DNA of 64,000 bases from Buxus sempervirens (GCA_947561395.2 OX387183.1:16419402-16483401); one strand, 5' to 3'; positions 10,469 to 23,613 are shown, counted from the stretch's first letter. Numbers and translations: made by a program. Notes: generated by a model not told the origin, from the letters alone.

Positions 10469-12220
10469 TGCACAAAAACAGTTTTTCTTCTTTCTTTTAA
10501 TAAGTCATGTTCCCCAAAAAACCTGTTACCTATATAGCAGTTGTAACATGATAAACACAAACAAAAGAACAAAAAATTAAAAGAAAAGAAAACAAAAATG
10601 AATAATTATCTCCTTTCATACAAATGCAAATAGGATACATCATGTCATATATACATCAAATGAAAAATCCTAATCCTAATCTATCCAATATAGGTCAATC
10701 TCCTCCTCCTCGCCGTCTCCGTTGGATGAAGAAGTGATCTGAGAAGCGTGGACTGGCAGGAGAAGACGGCTCACCAAGTGAAGATGGACCAGCAGGAGGC
10801 ACAAGATTTGCAGGAGGCGCAGGCTCGACAGAAGAAGCAGGAACTGGATCCCCTGGATCATCCCGGGAGAGATCCATATAGCAGGAAACTGACGTATCCG
10901 TTGCCAGGGGAATCAGATCCAGGATCCGAGAATCCTCGGCAGGAGGAGAGGGGTCGATGGGATCCGCTGCCTCACACGTCTCTGCCATCTCAGGCCCAGC
11001 TATCTCAAGAATAGTAGGAGCCTCTGGGTCACCATCTACTGCCTCAGGCACCGCAGGAACCTCCAAGTCACCCTCCGCTGGCTCCGCGATAATCGTAGGA
11101 TCTTCCTCTGGAGCAATCTCAGGCTCGGGAGCAGTCTCAGGCACGAATGCAACCTCTGGCATCTCAGCTGACTCAGGAATGGCAGCAGCAGAAGTAGCCT
11201 CGGCCGCCATCTCAGTACCTCTCTCTGGGATCGCTGCCGCTCCTAAGGAAAGGGACAAAGTGCGGGAGCTAGAAGGTGAAGCAGCCACGTCCTCCTGAAA
11301 GCAAAGAAAGACTAATCATAAGCAGAAAATATAAAGGAAAAAATGCAGAAATTGAAAAGGACAGACCTGAACTCCTGAAGGCCTCGCCTAGCCCTGAGCA
11401 CTGGCCAACTGGGCCCGCAAGTCGGCAATAAGAGTGGCCTGCCCAGTAATGATGACGTCGCTCTCGGCTATAGCAGCATCCCTCTCAGCCAGCTGGCACT
11501 CCAGATCCGCATATCTAGCCCGGACCTCCCCTAGCTGTGCCTCCTGAAATGAGATAAGAAAAAAAGATATCAATAAACTTTAAACAAGGGAAAAAGACTA
11601 AAGGACTGCACAAGGAAAGGAGATTTGTCATACCGTGGTGTCGTACAAGCGGATCACCACCCCTCCAATCTCAGTAACTCCACCTCGAACAGGCATGGGC
11701 TACATAAGACAACTATAGAAACCCCAAAATTGCACGATTTTTGATAAATCTTGAAAAAGAGAAATATTTTATTGGAATTTTCAATTCTTGGCATTGGGTT
11801 TGAGATACTTAACCCATTTGAATCCAAAACCGTAAAGGAAAAGGCCCGAATTAAATCTTTTGTGCAAAGTCAAACTTTTTTTGGTTGAATTTTGTTGACT
11901 TTTGACCCCAGAAAATAAAATATTTTTTAAAAACCAGATTTCAAGATAATTTTTCCCGGTAATCAAGTTTTTAGCCATGTTATTGCATAAAAGAATTTTT
12001 TGAGATTTTAAATCTTGATGAATACCTTGGTTTTAACATATTGAACCTTTTTTCCAGACCTGAAAAATCGGAATTTTGCCTAGAACTGGAAAGTTGACTT
12101 TTTATTCACTTGGAATTTGGGTCTGGATCTATTTTTAATGGATTCAAATGGGGGGGTGTTTGCTTATTTACATGTAATATCTTAAGTAAATGGAGATTAA
12201 AAAATACGAGGACATTTGTT

Positions 12221-12245
12221 ATCCGGCCTGATATGCCGGATACAT
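12221..12245. repeat. Single CCG-N11-CGG dyad in LTR B2
   Basis: One inverted unit of the ATCCG-N11-CGGAT type, the counterpart of the four-unit array in LTR B1. B2 therefore carries fewer copies than its relative. Confidence 0.65.
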
Positions 12246-12354
12246 TAGTTTTGCTCAAAATTAGGGTTTTCCGAGAGATTTTCACTTTTACCATCATGTC
12301 CTTCATTAAATGAAGGGAAATCTCGGAAATAGCCTTAGGGTTAAGGTTGGTGGG

Positions 12355-13904
12355 TGATAAGAACTTAATTTGTTATATTTTTCTCTACTAATGTTTAACC
12401 TTTTGAATTTATTTTTGTGCCTAAATATACTGATTATGCTCATATTTTGATTTAGGTTACAATTGGCAGCATGTAGGCAAAATGAAGCTAAACTGAGATA
12501 CTCTTGGTGATTATAGAAGTCACGGTTCAAACGGCGTAAAAATCGGAGTCAAATTGTAGAAGATATGATCAACGTTCGCTGGCCGTTCGCCTGTCATTCG
12601 AACGTTGGTGTTCTGCAGAGAAACCTGAGAGCAGCGTGAGCTGAACGTTCGATTGACGTTCGAAAGTTGGTGAAAAAATAGAGAAGTTATGAGCAGCGTT
12701 CGCTGACCGTTCGATGAACGTTCGAACAAGAGAAGAGGAAACAACTTTTTGACCTGAACGTTCGACCCGCGTTCGATGAACGTTCGAACGATCAAGTATT
12801 AAAACCTGTTATAAAATTCCGAACTTTGCGGATTTGTTTCCTTTTTCTTGGGGATCTTCTTCTAGTTTTTAGGAGGACTTTAAAGGGTTTCTAATTAAGA
12901 AGATTAGGTCGTTTTTGGACTTCTAAGTCGTGGATATACAAGGAAAGGAAGTTCTCCCTTCCTTAGGAGTCTTGGAAGGAAAGTTTCTATTTTCTTTTCA
13001 AGGGATTTTTGGGCAAGTTTATGTGATTTATATAGAGGAGGTTTTTCTGGAGAGCTTTGGGGGAGTGCTGGAGGTCCTCTTTCTCTTCCTCTTCTTCCTT
13101 TCTTCTTCTATTTATCTTCTGAGTTTGTGATCCATGGCCATGTGTGGCTAAACTTTTATTCTTGGTCAAAGAAGGCTGAAACCTCGGAATTAATAAAGCT
13201 GGGAGATCTTAATGTTTTAATTGTTCAGTTTATACTTTAGCATTGAATATTCTTCTATGTTTATTCTCATGATTGTCCCGTCTAATTGCTAGGTGGCCTA
13301 CTAGTTCATTATTCGTTGCAATTTATTGTTAGGCTAGATATCAAATCCGTAATTGTTTGATCCCTCTAATCTGTGAAGCAACTGAGGTTTAATGATTTGC
13401 TGCGTCAGGAATTGTTAGACTTTAGGAAGAATTTTCTGCTAGATTAAATACAGACGCTTGTGATTGTATTGTTTAGATTCATCAATCTTTCTAGTCCCTA
13501 AAGCTGCTGCTGGATTAAATCTTTATCGCTTGTGTGAGGTTGTTTAGTAGTTAGGGTTAATTAGATCGCTTGTTTTCTGATTAACTATAATTGAAAGAGT
13601 TTGGAAAGTATTTCCAAGGGTGAATGTTCAATGTGTGAATTGATATATTCTAGCATCTATGATCAACTTTGATATTCCGATGGTGGATGTTAACTTAGAC
13701 CAAGGCTTGTTTTCTTGATTGATTTATTAAAGTCTTTTTAGTAATCTGTTATTTTCTGATCTCATTGTGACAAAACCCCCTCTTAATTTTGTTTTCTAAA
13801 GCATAAAAAGAGATAGAAACTCTCGGTGGAACGATCCCTACTCACCTTGCTATATGCATATTTTTAAGTAGTGGTTTATTTTTGGTTGTGTACGACAGTC
13901 ACCA
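12355..13904 (+). mobile_element. Solo LTR of a different family, nested in LTR B2
   Basis: A 1550-bp insertion with ends TGATAAG and GTCACCA, flanked by a perfect 5-bp duplication GTGGG (12350-12354 and 13905-13909). The interrupted LTR B2 sequence resumes in register with LTR B1. The end sequence ending in GTACGACAGTCACCA resembles Athila-like LTR ends, but I cannot fix the family. It contains an array of GAACGTTCGA-type palindromes at about 12568-12790. Confidence 0.85.
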
Positions 13905-15654
13905 GTGGGCTATAGACATTATGTTGTGTCTACCATTCTCACCAACCCTAACCCTAGCCTTTGCCTATAAATAGGAGGCTCCTCCTCAAGCAAATGGCCA
14001 TTAACTCTTGCCTTGAATTCTCGCCAAGAAGAGCTCCGAGAGAAGAGGGAAACCGCTGCGGAAGTGCTTCCAGAACCCAGGTAAGCCTCAAACCTCTTCT
14101 TTATTTTCTGTATTTACATTCCTAGATCTAGATCTCTTCTTCTACCTTTCTGTAGAATAAGGCCTTTTGTGTGTATGAAAATCCTTCCCCGGCTCCAAGT
14201 ATCTCAAGACTCCCCCTAGCCGTAAAACGTGAAGGCGGGATCTAGGAGAAACGAGACTGGGGATTGACCCTAGTGCTAGAACTTATGTAGCATAAAGCCT
14301 TGTGAATGATTGAAAACCGTTTCATATTCAAAGTACCCCATGATTATCTTGAAGAACCGTGTTTAATGGGGAGAGAGAACAAAGGGAAACGATAATGAAA
14401 CGGAACCCTAGGTTGTTTTTAGAACCCCATTTTTATTGATATACATGCTTGATATCTTTGCTATGCTATTGGAACGGTTTTCACACTTACACATGCATAG
14501 CACATGATTTTGGCGGGATAGGCTCATCTGTTGGGTTTATTGCATTTATTGTGATAAATCTGAAATAAATGGCCTCAATCAATTCTGGAATGTTTTTAAA
14601 AGGTTTTTAAAAGATTTGGATTCATCTTGCACGAATCACACACACTTCATCACAGTTTCGAGTTGGTTTTGTTCAAAAAGGGTTTAACTTGACAGCAACT
14701 GTACCCCAACTTCGGACACTCATAACTTCATCGTCCGGATGAATTTTGGAGTGATTCGAGAACCATGGGAAAGGTGAGGCTAGCTAGTTTATTTTCACCA
14801 AATTTCATTAATTTCTATCAAGCGGATTTTTGACACCTCTCTGTCGAAGTTGATTGGACAGTTCAGGTTCAAATACAGAACTTGTCACTTCAACGGAGCG
14901 CCATGTGTTTATTTTAAGTTTGATTCGAGTGATTTTTGTTTCTGAGCACTCCTTTATGAGTCTATTTTCAAATCCAGTTGGTTTCATAATTTTTTGACTC
15001 CATTTGTGTTGTAACCAACAGATTTACTCAGAGCTGCTCATCAGCACTTTTTTGGGTAAATCTGTGATCTTCGGGGGCTGTTCGGGAGACCACCCCAGGC
15101 ACATCCGAGTGAATTTTTGTATGAGGCTAGTTTATTTCGAAATATGGCCATACAGACTTCAATCACACCAAATTTCTTGGATTTTTATGGAGTGGATTGT
15201 TCTAGGTGATTTTCCAAACTTGCCTACCTGCCACTTTTGATTTTCTCCAGCAGCAACTTTAAAGGAGCATAACTCCTAGGATTTTAATCGGAATGGGGTG
15301 AAATTTTTCATGAGACTATTATTTACCATAATCTTTCAAATGGATTTGGTTTGATTCAATTTAGAATTGGATTTGAATGATTTCAAGACAAATGGCATTA
15401 CTTTTCACCGAATTTTCTGAATTTGATTCAACTTGGCTTTGTGCACTCTTTTGCTTGGATTTTTATCCTTTTATGACATTTCAGAAATGATATTGACATA
15501 AGAGAAGATCTGGAATCCATTTGGATCTTCGTGTGTGTAAGCACCTCATTTTTGCACTCCCAGAAAAGCCAAAAAATACGAAATCCTGCTAAAAAGTCAA
15601 ACCCAATGGGTCGAAAGTTGACCTTTAGATCAGATGAGATCTGGCTACCTTGAT

Positions 15655-16035
15655 GTATCTCAATGGATAGAGAATCTCGACACGGTTCCAACGCAACTGA
15701 GCTTGCTGGAATCGGAGTCCGGATGAAAGTTTTGCCGGCGGTCAAACTTGTGGAAGAGCTGAGAGTTGACTTTTCCTCGATTTACGTGCCAAGTACCTTG
15801 CCCTATGCCATTGGATAGAGAATCTCGACACGGTTCCAACGCAACTGGGTTTGCTGGAATCGGAGTCCGGATGAGGGTTCTGCGGGCGGTCAAACTTGAG
15901 GAAGAGCCGAGAGTTGACTTTTCCTCGAATTCCGTGCCAAGTGCTTAACCCTATGTCATTGAATAGAGGGCTCCAATACGAGTTCAACGCAATTGAGTTT
16001 GCTCAAATTGGAGATCAGATGAAAGAGATATGAGC
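15655..16035 (+). repeat. Imperfect tandem repeat in LTR C1, about 145-bp unit
   Basis: Roughly 2.5 copies of a unit containing GAATCTCGACACGGTTCC, AACGCAACTG and GAATCGGAGTCCGGATGA. The same words recur in LTR C2 (43190-43430) and in the LTRs of element E (39600-40000, 56800-57200). Confidence 0.75.
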
Positions 16036-16256
16036 TGTCGAAGTTTCCGGGCAGCAAAAGCCGGAAACTGCACACGTGGCGCAGGAACTGCACACGTGGC
16101 TGCCAACACAGCAAAATATCTCGGGGACTAAATCTTGAATATCCAAAAATCTCAAGGACTAAACAAAAATTCGCGCGGGGCAATCCGTAGATATCCAAAA
16201 GTGTCAAATCGGTCGAATCGGTCAAGTCGAAGGGCAAATCCGAAATTTGTTGATTT

Positions 16257-16502
16257 GTATCCGGTCAAATATACCGGATACACATACCCTTATGTATATC
16301 CAGACTCCAAGGCCGGATACAAAGATTTGCTCGGCGAGATTCGCGTCGATTCTCCGACAAATTCGCGGCGGAATTAAATTTTGGCAATTATTATGTTTTG
16401 TATCTGGCCTTCAAGACCGGATACAAAGGCGGCTTAATGTATCCAGCCTTGGAGGCCGGATACACTTGGTACATAGTGTATCCGGACTCCAAGTCCGGAT
16501 AC
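16257..16502. repeat. CCG-N11-CGG dyad array in LTR C1, 39-bp spacing
   Basis: Five 25-bp units start at 16257, 16296, 16400, 16439 and 16478. Within the two sub-groups the spacing is exactly 39 bp. The last unit ends about 12 bp before the TATA box. Two more units lie at about 18847-18905 further downstream in the LTR. Confidence 0.82.
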
Positions 16503-19500
16503 ATTAAAATTTCTATAAAAGGGGGCAGCAGCCCCCTTTCCAATGGTTTTGGTTGATTCCACTGTTCTTAGACCCCCTTGCCCGACCTTTGCTCATCTGA
16601 ACCTTCCCTCTCCAGCACTCATTGACCTCCACCACCTTCCCACCACCACCCCAAGGCGGCTCCACCCCTTCTCCTCCTCCTTCCTCCTCAACTCTCACTC
16701 ACCAAGTGTCAAGAAGGAGAGGTTGTTTGCTGCTGCTACTGTGGGAGGACTTACCAGCTGCTGTCCATCTTCAAGGGAGTGTCTCCACCTCCACTAAAGA
16801 GCCTAGAACCTCCAGGTAAGGTCCCCTATCATGTTGTGTACCTCATATATTAAATCTGGATTTTTTCGCTAACTTGCTTACTCTTGCGTTTCTTCTTGGC
16901 ATGGGCTCATTTCCTTGTCATGTTAAGCATGCATTTGGTTTTCTTTTCGTGGCATGGGAGGCTCTAAAGGTAAGAGAGTCCCCACGCTAAGTTCGATAAG
17001 GGAATAGAAGGAAGTCCACCCCATTTGGAGTCTCTTCAATCCACTGTTTTTTTTTTTATTTCTAGCAGCATTTTTTTGCCCACTAAAAGAGAGAGCATCT
17101 TCTCTCTAAGGCTCCACCCAACGTACCCCAAGTAACCCCACATTCCCCTTTTAAATCTGACTTTTTTGGTTTTATTTTTCCTTGCTTTGGTCTTGTCATT
17201 TTTCTGGGTGTCTTTGCTGGCCATACCACCATGTTGTTTGCTGATTTTGTTTTGTGGTTGTGTTAGCAGCATGTTCTTTGACCTCTATAAGCATGCTCTT
17301 GTTCTATTTGTTGTTTTATGTCCTCTGACACTATGTATGCTCCCTTTCCCCCCCAAGTTTGCTGCTGCCACCTTGCTTACAGCATGCCTTTTTATTATCG
17401 ATAGCTTGTGTATGCATGCATGTGGTTCCCCTTATCCTAATGTCACCCATGCTAGGATTTGATGAGCATCTAGTTACTGCTGCCTATACATGCTAATTCA
17501 AGTTTTGGTGCATGTAAGCTATTTTTCTTTGAATCACCAAGGGTCAGCCCCTGGGATCATGCTTATGTATGTGCCTGCACCTCCCTTTTTAGTGCTAAGG
17601 AAGCACCTATAAGCTGAGTTCATGGTGTGTATTTTCCAAACCGGCTGCTGTTTGTTACTTGAATCGTTGGTGGTTTCGGCAAGCTGCCCAACCAGCCATT
17701 GGTATGCTCCCCCACCTGTGGTTTGGTTGCTGCCCCACTAAACTGCATGGCAGTAATTTTAGTATATTGGGATGCCTACTTAGCCCTTTCAACTTTTCTG
17801 TTTAAGCCTTGCCAACACCTCTCATGTCCTTCTAATTTGCTGATTTTTTTTAGTATATGTATATAAGCATGCTCCCCACCAATCCCTTTCACCCCACCTG
17901 TATTTTACATGCTCTGGTATGATCAAACCCCCCTTTACAGCCGCTGTTTCCCTCCCATGCATCAGGTTTCTTGTTTTTCTCTTTTCTTCTCCTTGCTTCT
18001 CCTTTGCATGTATGCTCTACACGCTTACTTGTGCAACATGCCGTGCCGTCGCCGACCTTGGTTATATGCTTAAGTCCTTCCCTTGGTGGTTTCGGTTTGC
18101 TGCGCTGTGCATGGGCAGCAAGTTTACTTGGGTGTTTTCTTTCATTGTGTGGTACGTTCACATGCTACCCTCACCCCCACCACCCCCTGGCAATGACTCA
18201 CTGAAGTTGCTGTCCCCGGTAAGTTTGCCGACCCAAATGCCTAAGTTCCCTCCAGCCTAGCCTATTAACCCACGGCCATACCCTCTTCTTTTATTGATGC
18301 TTGCTGTTTTCCTTTTCTAGATAGAAATGCATGCCGTTCTCCTTGGTTCTTTGCTATTTGGGTGTGCGTGAGCGTGGCTTCACTTCTTTGATAAGTACTA
18401 AATTTTGGCATGCATCAGGCCCTGGGAACAGCAGCTGTCCCCAGTTGAAGTGATCATCTCCTAGCATGCCTTACCCAACTCTCATCCCATGCACAACCTT
18501 TTATTAAACCATGCATGCTTGTGTTAGTGCAACATGGTGTAATAGGCCTTGCTGTTGGGCCTTTAACTGCTCCTTGTTTATTGAAGTTAGGCCACCCAAG
18601 TAGGGGCACCAAGACCCCCACACCTTGCAGGAATTGCTGGAAAGAAAGGAGAGGGGCAGCAACCCCCATGCCCTCTTCTCATCACTCATTTGTTAGGAAC
18701 CCCCAAAAATAAAACCAAGGGAGGCTTCTCCCAAATCTGAACCAACGTGGGCCTTCCCAAGGGCCCACAAGACCTGTAGAAGGCCCTACGAAGCCCCTGG
18801 AAGCCACCCCAATGGCCAAAGCCCGAAAAGGCCATTTTTGAGGTGATTCGGTAACTCAGGCCGGATCACCTATAGCCTGCGTGTATCCGGCAACTAAGGC
18901 CGGATACACACAGAAATGTCATTTTTGTGTCTTCTTGATCCTTGGCCGAATTTTGTGATGATTTTGAGCCAAACCAAGTGAACCAATAGGGTTTCCGGGC
19001 CACCCGGAAACCCAACTTGGGACCTGGACCACCGGTCCAATTTAGCACACTAGTGGGCCTTCCAACGGGGCCCACCAAGCCCGATAAACCCAAAAGCATG
19101 CAATTAAGCAACTTAAGTAAAATCAACTAATTGAACCCGGCGGGCCAAACCCAATGTGGCCCACTCGGCCTTGTCTTGTGAAGTAGTGATGCTTAAATTG
19201 CGTGGTTTGGCCGAGACGCAGGGCAAGGGCCTATCGGGCCCGCCAAAGCCCACGAACCAAACCAAGGGTGGGTTTAAACCCTAACCTCATGGGATTCGGG
19301 CTTTCAAGCCCAAAACTGGACTACGGGCCCCAAGCCCAATGTCCAAAAGACTTTGGCAAATATAAATAAGATAAATTAAAGACATTTTGGCAACCAACAT
19401 GGGGGCCCACCCAGGGGCCCGAAAATCAATACCGGCCCGCTTCTTGCATGGAAACCACTTAAGTATCCAACTTGAACAAACTAAATAAAACCAACACACT

Positions 19501-22108
19501 TAACCAAAGCCCACAGGGCCTCCTAGGCTTAGACAGAGGCCCACATGGGCACATGGGCTTACCCAAGCCCGCCAAGGACACCGTGGGCCTTCCAACGGGG
19601 CCCACCCAATCAGACTCAAACAATTTAAGTTAAGCAAAGATAAAATCAACTAAAGGGACCCACACCACTCAGGTGGTCCCACCTAGACTTAACTTAAATA
19701 CCTGTTGGATTAGGAATCGGGTGAGAACCAAGCAAGAGAGCTGACTCAAACCAGGGAACCCATGGGACCCGTCATCCGACGGGGTGGACTGGGGTGTCTA
19801 CGGACTTCCCCAGACCACAACCGAGAACCGACTTAGAATCTCAAGCCACAGACCAAAAGCCTTAAATAGACAAGATTAGGCACCCAGGTGTCCGCCTGCA
19901 CCCCATCAGGCGGTGGCGACTCCGAATTACCCCGTGCCGCGTTTCCCACGCGCGCACAGTGTGAATATATCATACACTTGTTCCTTTTTCAAGGTTTTTG
20001 ATATTTTTTAGCAAGCTTTCTTATTTATTTTTTTGCATGAACAAACACTTGGCAACCACCTTGTGTGGGTGAATGGGGGAGCCTAACACCTTCCCCCGTT
20101 CATAATCTAATCCCCTTACTCATCTCTAGATTTGACTTTCAAGTAGGGTTATTTTTACCCTAGAATTTGCCTTTTAGCTATTTTTGATTATTTTTGAATC
20201 TTTCGGTGTCCATTCTCACCTCAAAATTCTGAATGGTGGCGACTCTCCCATTTTATGTTGAGCCCTTGTGTTGACGAAGGGGAAATCATCCCGGTGATTT
20301 TTCCCGTGTCTCACAACAACCCACTGAGACCTGCCCGAACCAGGTATCATAGTCACCATCGACTAAAATGGCATCTCCTGCCTCCCAATCGCCGAAATGA
20401 GCAAGGTCGAATGGACCAGGAGGGGTGAAGGGTGCTGTATCTAGAGGAGCCATAGGGATCCGGAGCTCGCCAGTATGCTGGAAGAAGAAACGCTTGCCGA
20501 GGTACCATATGCTACCCAGCTACCCAATGAAGAACGGGTACCTCTGGCGCCGCTGATCTAGAGCAAATGCCCCATCCACAAAGGGCTGAAAAGCCAACTC
20601 GTCATGCAGGCCGTCCAATCGAGGGACAGATAGCTGAGGATAAACAGAGGAGAATGTCAGATTTTGGCAAAAAGAAGAAAAGGAAAAGAGAGAGAGAAAA
20701 GAGGAAAGTGCTTACCTGTCTCCTGAAAGTCCTGTCCAGGTGAGCCCTGGCCAACCTAAGGCGACTCTTCTCTGAGTCGCGCCTAATCTGACTCCACCGG
20801 CGGGCCACGGGGAATGTCCCCTCAGGCAATGTGGAGGTCGGGCGAAAGTGGGCCACGTAGACCCGAGCAAAGAACTGAAAAAAAAAGAAGAAGAAGAAAA
20901 AAAGAAAGGAAAAGAGATAAGCAAAAAAAAAAAAAAAAAAAAAAAAAGAAGAAAGAGAAAAGAAAGAAAGAAAAGAATTTATACCTGCAAAAAGGGCCAG
21001 AAAAACCTGCAACCCACTCCAGCCCCTCTGGGAGAGGACAGGCCAGAAACCACTCATCGTAGGCCCGCTAGCAAGGTGCCGTAGACAAGCTAGCCCCAGG
21101 CATATTCCCTTGCTCGGGGCAAATCTCGGAGAAGGCTCAGGAAATGGGGACTGACCGAGGTAGTGTCCTCCAAGCAGAAGCATGACCCCATCATCAGGAG
21201 GAAAAGAAATCGAAAGGCCACGAGAAAACTGGGATGCTCCGCTGCTAAGGTGCTGTATCCCTTCTGCAGAAATGTCTCCCTCAACCATGTCCGAGAAATG
21301 CGGGTGATCCTGCTCCTGTCCCAGGCCGCCACGGGCATCTCATCATATCCCAAGAGCTCGGCGATCTCCAAATCCGCCAGCCGATCCATCTCAGTGATGA
21401 CATCTCCAGTCATCCTGATCCCAGTAATGAGAGCAAAGTCGAAAGGGCGAATACCAATCTCCACATCAGGCAGATGAAAGCTCAGGGTCTCTGGGAAAAA
21501 TCGCTCCATCAGGGCCAGGATCAAAGGCCGATCCTAACGAACGCCGGTGATGGTGATGAAGGGGCCAAATCCAAAACGGCCCATCTCTCGGCGCAGAGGA
21601 GTCGAACAGGCAGCCACTACATCGGCGAAAAGGGCCCAGCTCCCGCGGAAATGGGAAGACGGATAAACAAGAGGAATATCTGCCCTGACGCCCGCCGAAG
21701 GGTGCGTCCTCAAATCATGAAGGAGAGGGATGTCTCGGATCTGATCCATTATCCCCGCAGGAATGGCAACGCGAGTCACCCGGGCTCCTGCCCTATCTCT
21801 GCGGTGAGCTCCCCTACGCTCTCGAACCTCGGCAGCAGGCTAGAAATGCAAATAGGAGGGGTTCAGATAGAATGTGGTAAAAGAGAGACTTGGTTTTTGA
21901 AAAGAAAAGGGAATACCTCTGGGATCGACTCCTGCGAACCCCCAGACGCTCCAGAATCTGAATCTGAAACCTCCAGACTTCTGGGAGAAGAAGGATCAGG
22001 GTCCTGCTCAACCCTAGAAGAAGAAGCCACATCGGTCGGATCCCTCCGAACCCTCGAAGATGAAGGCTCATCTGCAGGACCCCGAGAAGCTCGACGTGTA
22101 CGGGCCAT

Positions 22109-23514
22109 CTACAGGATCAAATTGCAGGGAGAAATTCATTATGTTTGCGTCATTTAAAATCATCATATCTGCTTGCATGTTTTGATTTTCGCTAGTTTAA
22201 TCAAATTTATTTATTTGCAGAAGGAACGGAAATCAGAAGAAACACTTCAGAAAGTGCCCGACCGAACCAGGATTTAATTCCTTTTAGTCTTTATTAATTT
22301 CTTTATTATTTCTCTCGTACATAGGAATGATATATAGGAAACAAAATTTCCTACATATACCCTTCTTACAAAAAAAAAAGGGGAGAAGAAGAAAGGAATC
22401 CCTGAGGAAAGCTTTTCAGAATTTTCATTCTGACAAGCACTCAACTTGCCTAAGAGTGTTTTATTCTTAGAATGGCAGAAGATATATCAAGGATTAAAGC
22501 CTTGTTGTGTATGCTTGATCCCTGATTATTTTTCGCGATGCTGAAATATCCAATCTGTTATGTTTCAGGTACAAAACCCTTGTGATAAAACATGGAAGAT
22601 GGTTAACACTGTTTTATGAAAATGAGGGCTAGAGTGGTTGGTAGCATGTCCTATTCAACACATGGAGCAGAGCAACTTTTGAAATGAGCAGGGAAAAATG
22701 AACAGTCAACAGATACTATGTCATAAGGCACATTCAGAAGGCTAAGGTGCCCTAACATTCCATAACAAAGCACAGAATATGCATTCCAAAATCACTCTAT
22801 CAGAGAGTTCGTGCACACCTTGTGGGTAAAGGGGGAACAAGGAACAATCAGTTGATGACAACATAGACAAAGGCAAAAATTGCAGTACTATCAACATTCA
22901 AGTTCAGGAAACCCACTGATGACCAAAAAAGAAAAATCTGATTGGAACAGATAAACAAGGATATGTGGAATTCAGCAGTATTGTCCAACTAAGGAGTAAA
23001 TAATCAAGAGCATAACATCATTTGATCATGGAATCAAAGTCGTGCCTAAACCAAGAACATTCAAGCATAAAATAGATTTGTCAACTCTCAGAGGGACGGA
23101 TTACAAGAGAAATCCAAGTTTCGGCCACCTACCTGTTTCAGTCGAAAACAAGGTTTTGCAAGAAAGATGGAATTTTTGGCCTCACCGAAACCCCAACGGC
23201 ACTCGATTGATGAGGTGGTTGAAGAATAGTTCCAGTCGCCCGAATCTCACAGCCCAAACAGTGGTCAAGTCACGGCAGGAAGGAGAGATCGTTCGAATAC
23301 CCGCCGAAAGGTGCCACAGTTCACCAGAAGAAAAACAGAGATCACCGGAAAAGCGGAAGTCGCCGGAAAGTGAGTAGCTTCGCCGGAGAATATGGACGAA
23401 AAACCTGAAGAAAGACACTGTCGCGAGAGAAGACGAGGAGCTCAAGAAGTCGAGGGTTCTGCGAGCAAAGTGAAGCCAGGCACGGTCGCGGTCGCGTTTA
23501 TATGAAACCTAGAA
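22109..23514. other. Element A region upstream of aORF-2
   Basis: Mostly AT-rich with no coding sequence I recognise. On the - strand a Ser/Phe-rich open frame at 23182-23445 begins about 70 bp after the dyad array and could be leader or chance. The rest may be leader or intron of aORF-2. Confidence 0.4.
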
Positions 23515-23613
23515 AACCGTACATACAGAGCGGTTGGTATTAAACTTGTCAAAAACCGCACATACAGAACGGTTTGTATCGAAATTGCTAAAAACTGCAT
23601 GTTCAGTACAGTT
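23515..23613. promoter_or_regulatory. Dyad array upstream of antisense gene aORF-2
   Basis: Three AACCG-N11-CGGTT-type units start at 23515, 23554 and 23593, exactly 39 bp apart (the last is AACTG...CAGTT). They lie upstream of aORF-2 in its own direction, about 340 bp before the element's 3' LTR. Use as a promoter element is inferred from position and from the shared motif. Confidence 0.62.

Larger units (their letters stand above)
15536..19958 (+). mobile_element. Solo LTR C1 (Tat-type, 4.4 kb), nested in LTR B2
   Basis: Begins TGTAAGCACC and ends CGCGCACA, with a perfect 5-bp duplication GTGTG (15531-15535 and 19959-19963). A TATA box (TATAAAAG) lies at about 16514-16521, just after a dyad array. 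The last 100 bp (GCGGTGGCGACTCCG) match the ends of LTR C2 and, more distantly, the LTRs of element E. Its unusual length is mostly a long region downstream of the TATA box with no coding sequence I recognise; I see no clear further insertion. Confidence 0.87.
11714..20315 (+). mobile_element. Solo LTR B2 (Tat-type) with two younger insertions
   Basis: Right end is TGTCTCACA and left end resembles TGTAGACACCCC of LTR B1. A perfect 5-bp duplication ACAAC flanks it (11709-11713 and 20316-20320). Its own sequence matches LTR B1 block by block, including a TATA-like box at about 13975-13982. Removing the two nested solo LTRs leaves about 2.6 kb. It interrupts antisense gene aORF-2 of element A and lies in the orientation opposite to B1. 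Confidence 0.9.
10676..22108 (-). pseudogene. Element A antisense gene aORF-2, plant-mobile-domain-like, split by solo LTR B2
   Basis: Antisense to the element. Reading on the - strand, an acidic Ser/Arg-rich N-terminus (about 21920-22108) is followed by blocks at 20600-21845 with the plant mobile domain look (FHLPDVEIGIRPFDFALITG, then LGYDEMP and WLRETF). After the solo LTR, blocks at 11388-11640 (heptad-like, ADLECQLAERDAAIAE) and 10676-11288 (long Ala/Pro/Glu-rich acidic tail) would make the C-terminus. Intron-like gaps separate the blocks. Function is unknown; the domain family is shared by transposons and host silencing factors. It is broken by the large insertion at 11714-20315. Confidence 0.6.

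Noticed and set aside
20602-21288. 228-codon - strand frame with a long Phe/Ser stretch
   Set aside because: Part of it is aORF-2, but the middle is translation through a poly-A tract (20923-20947) in an intron-like gap.
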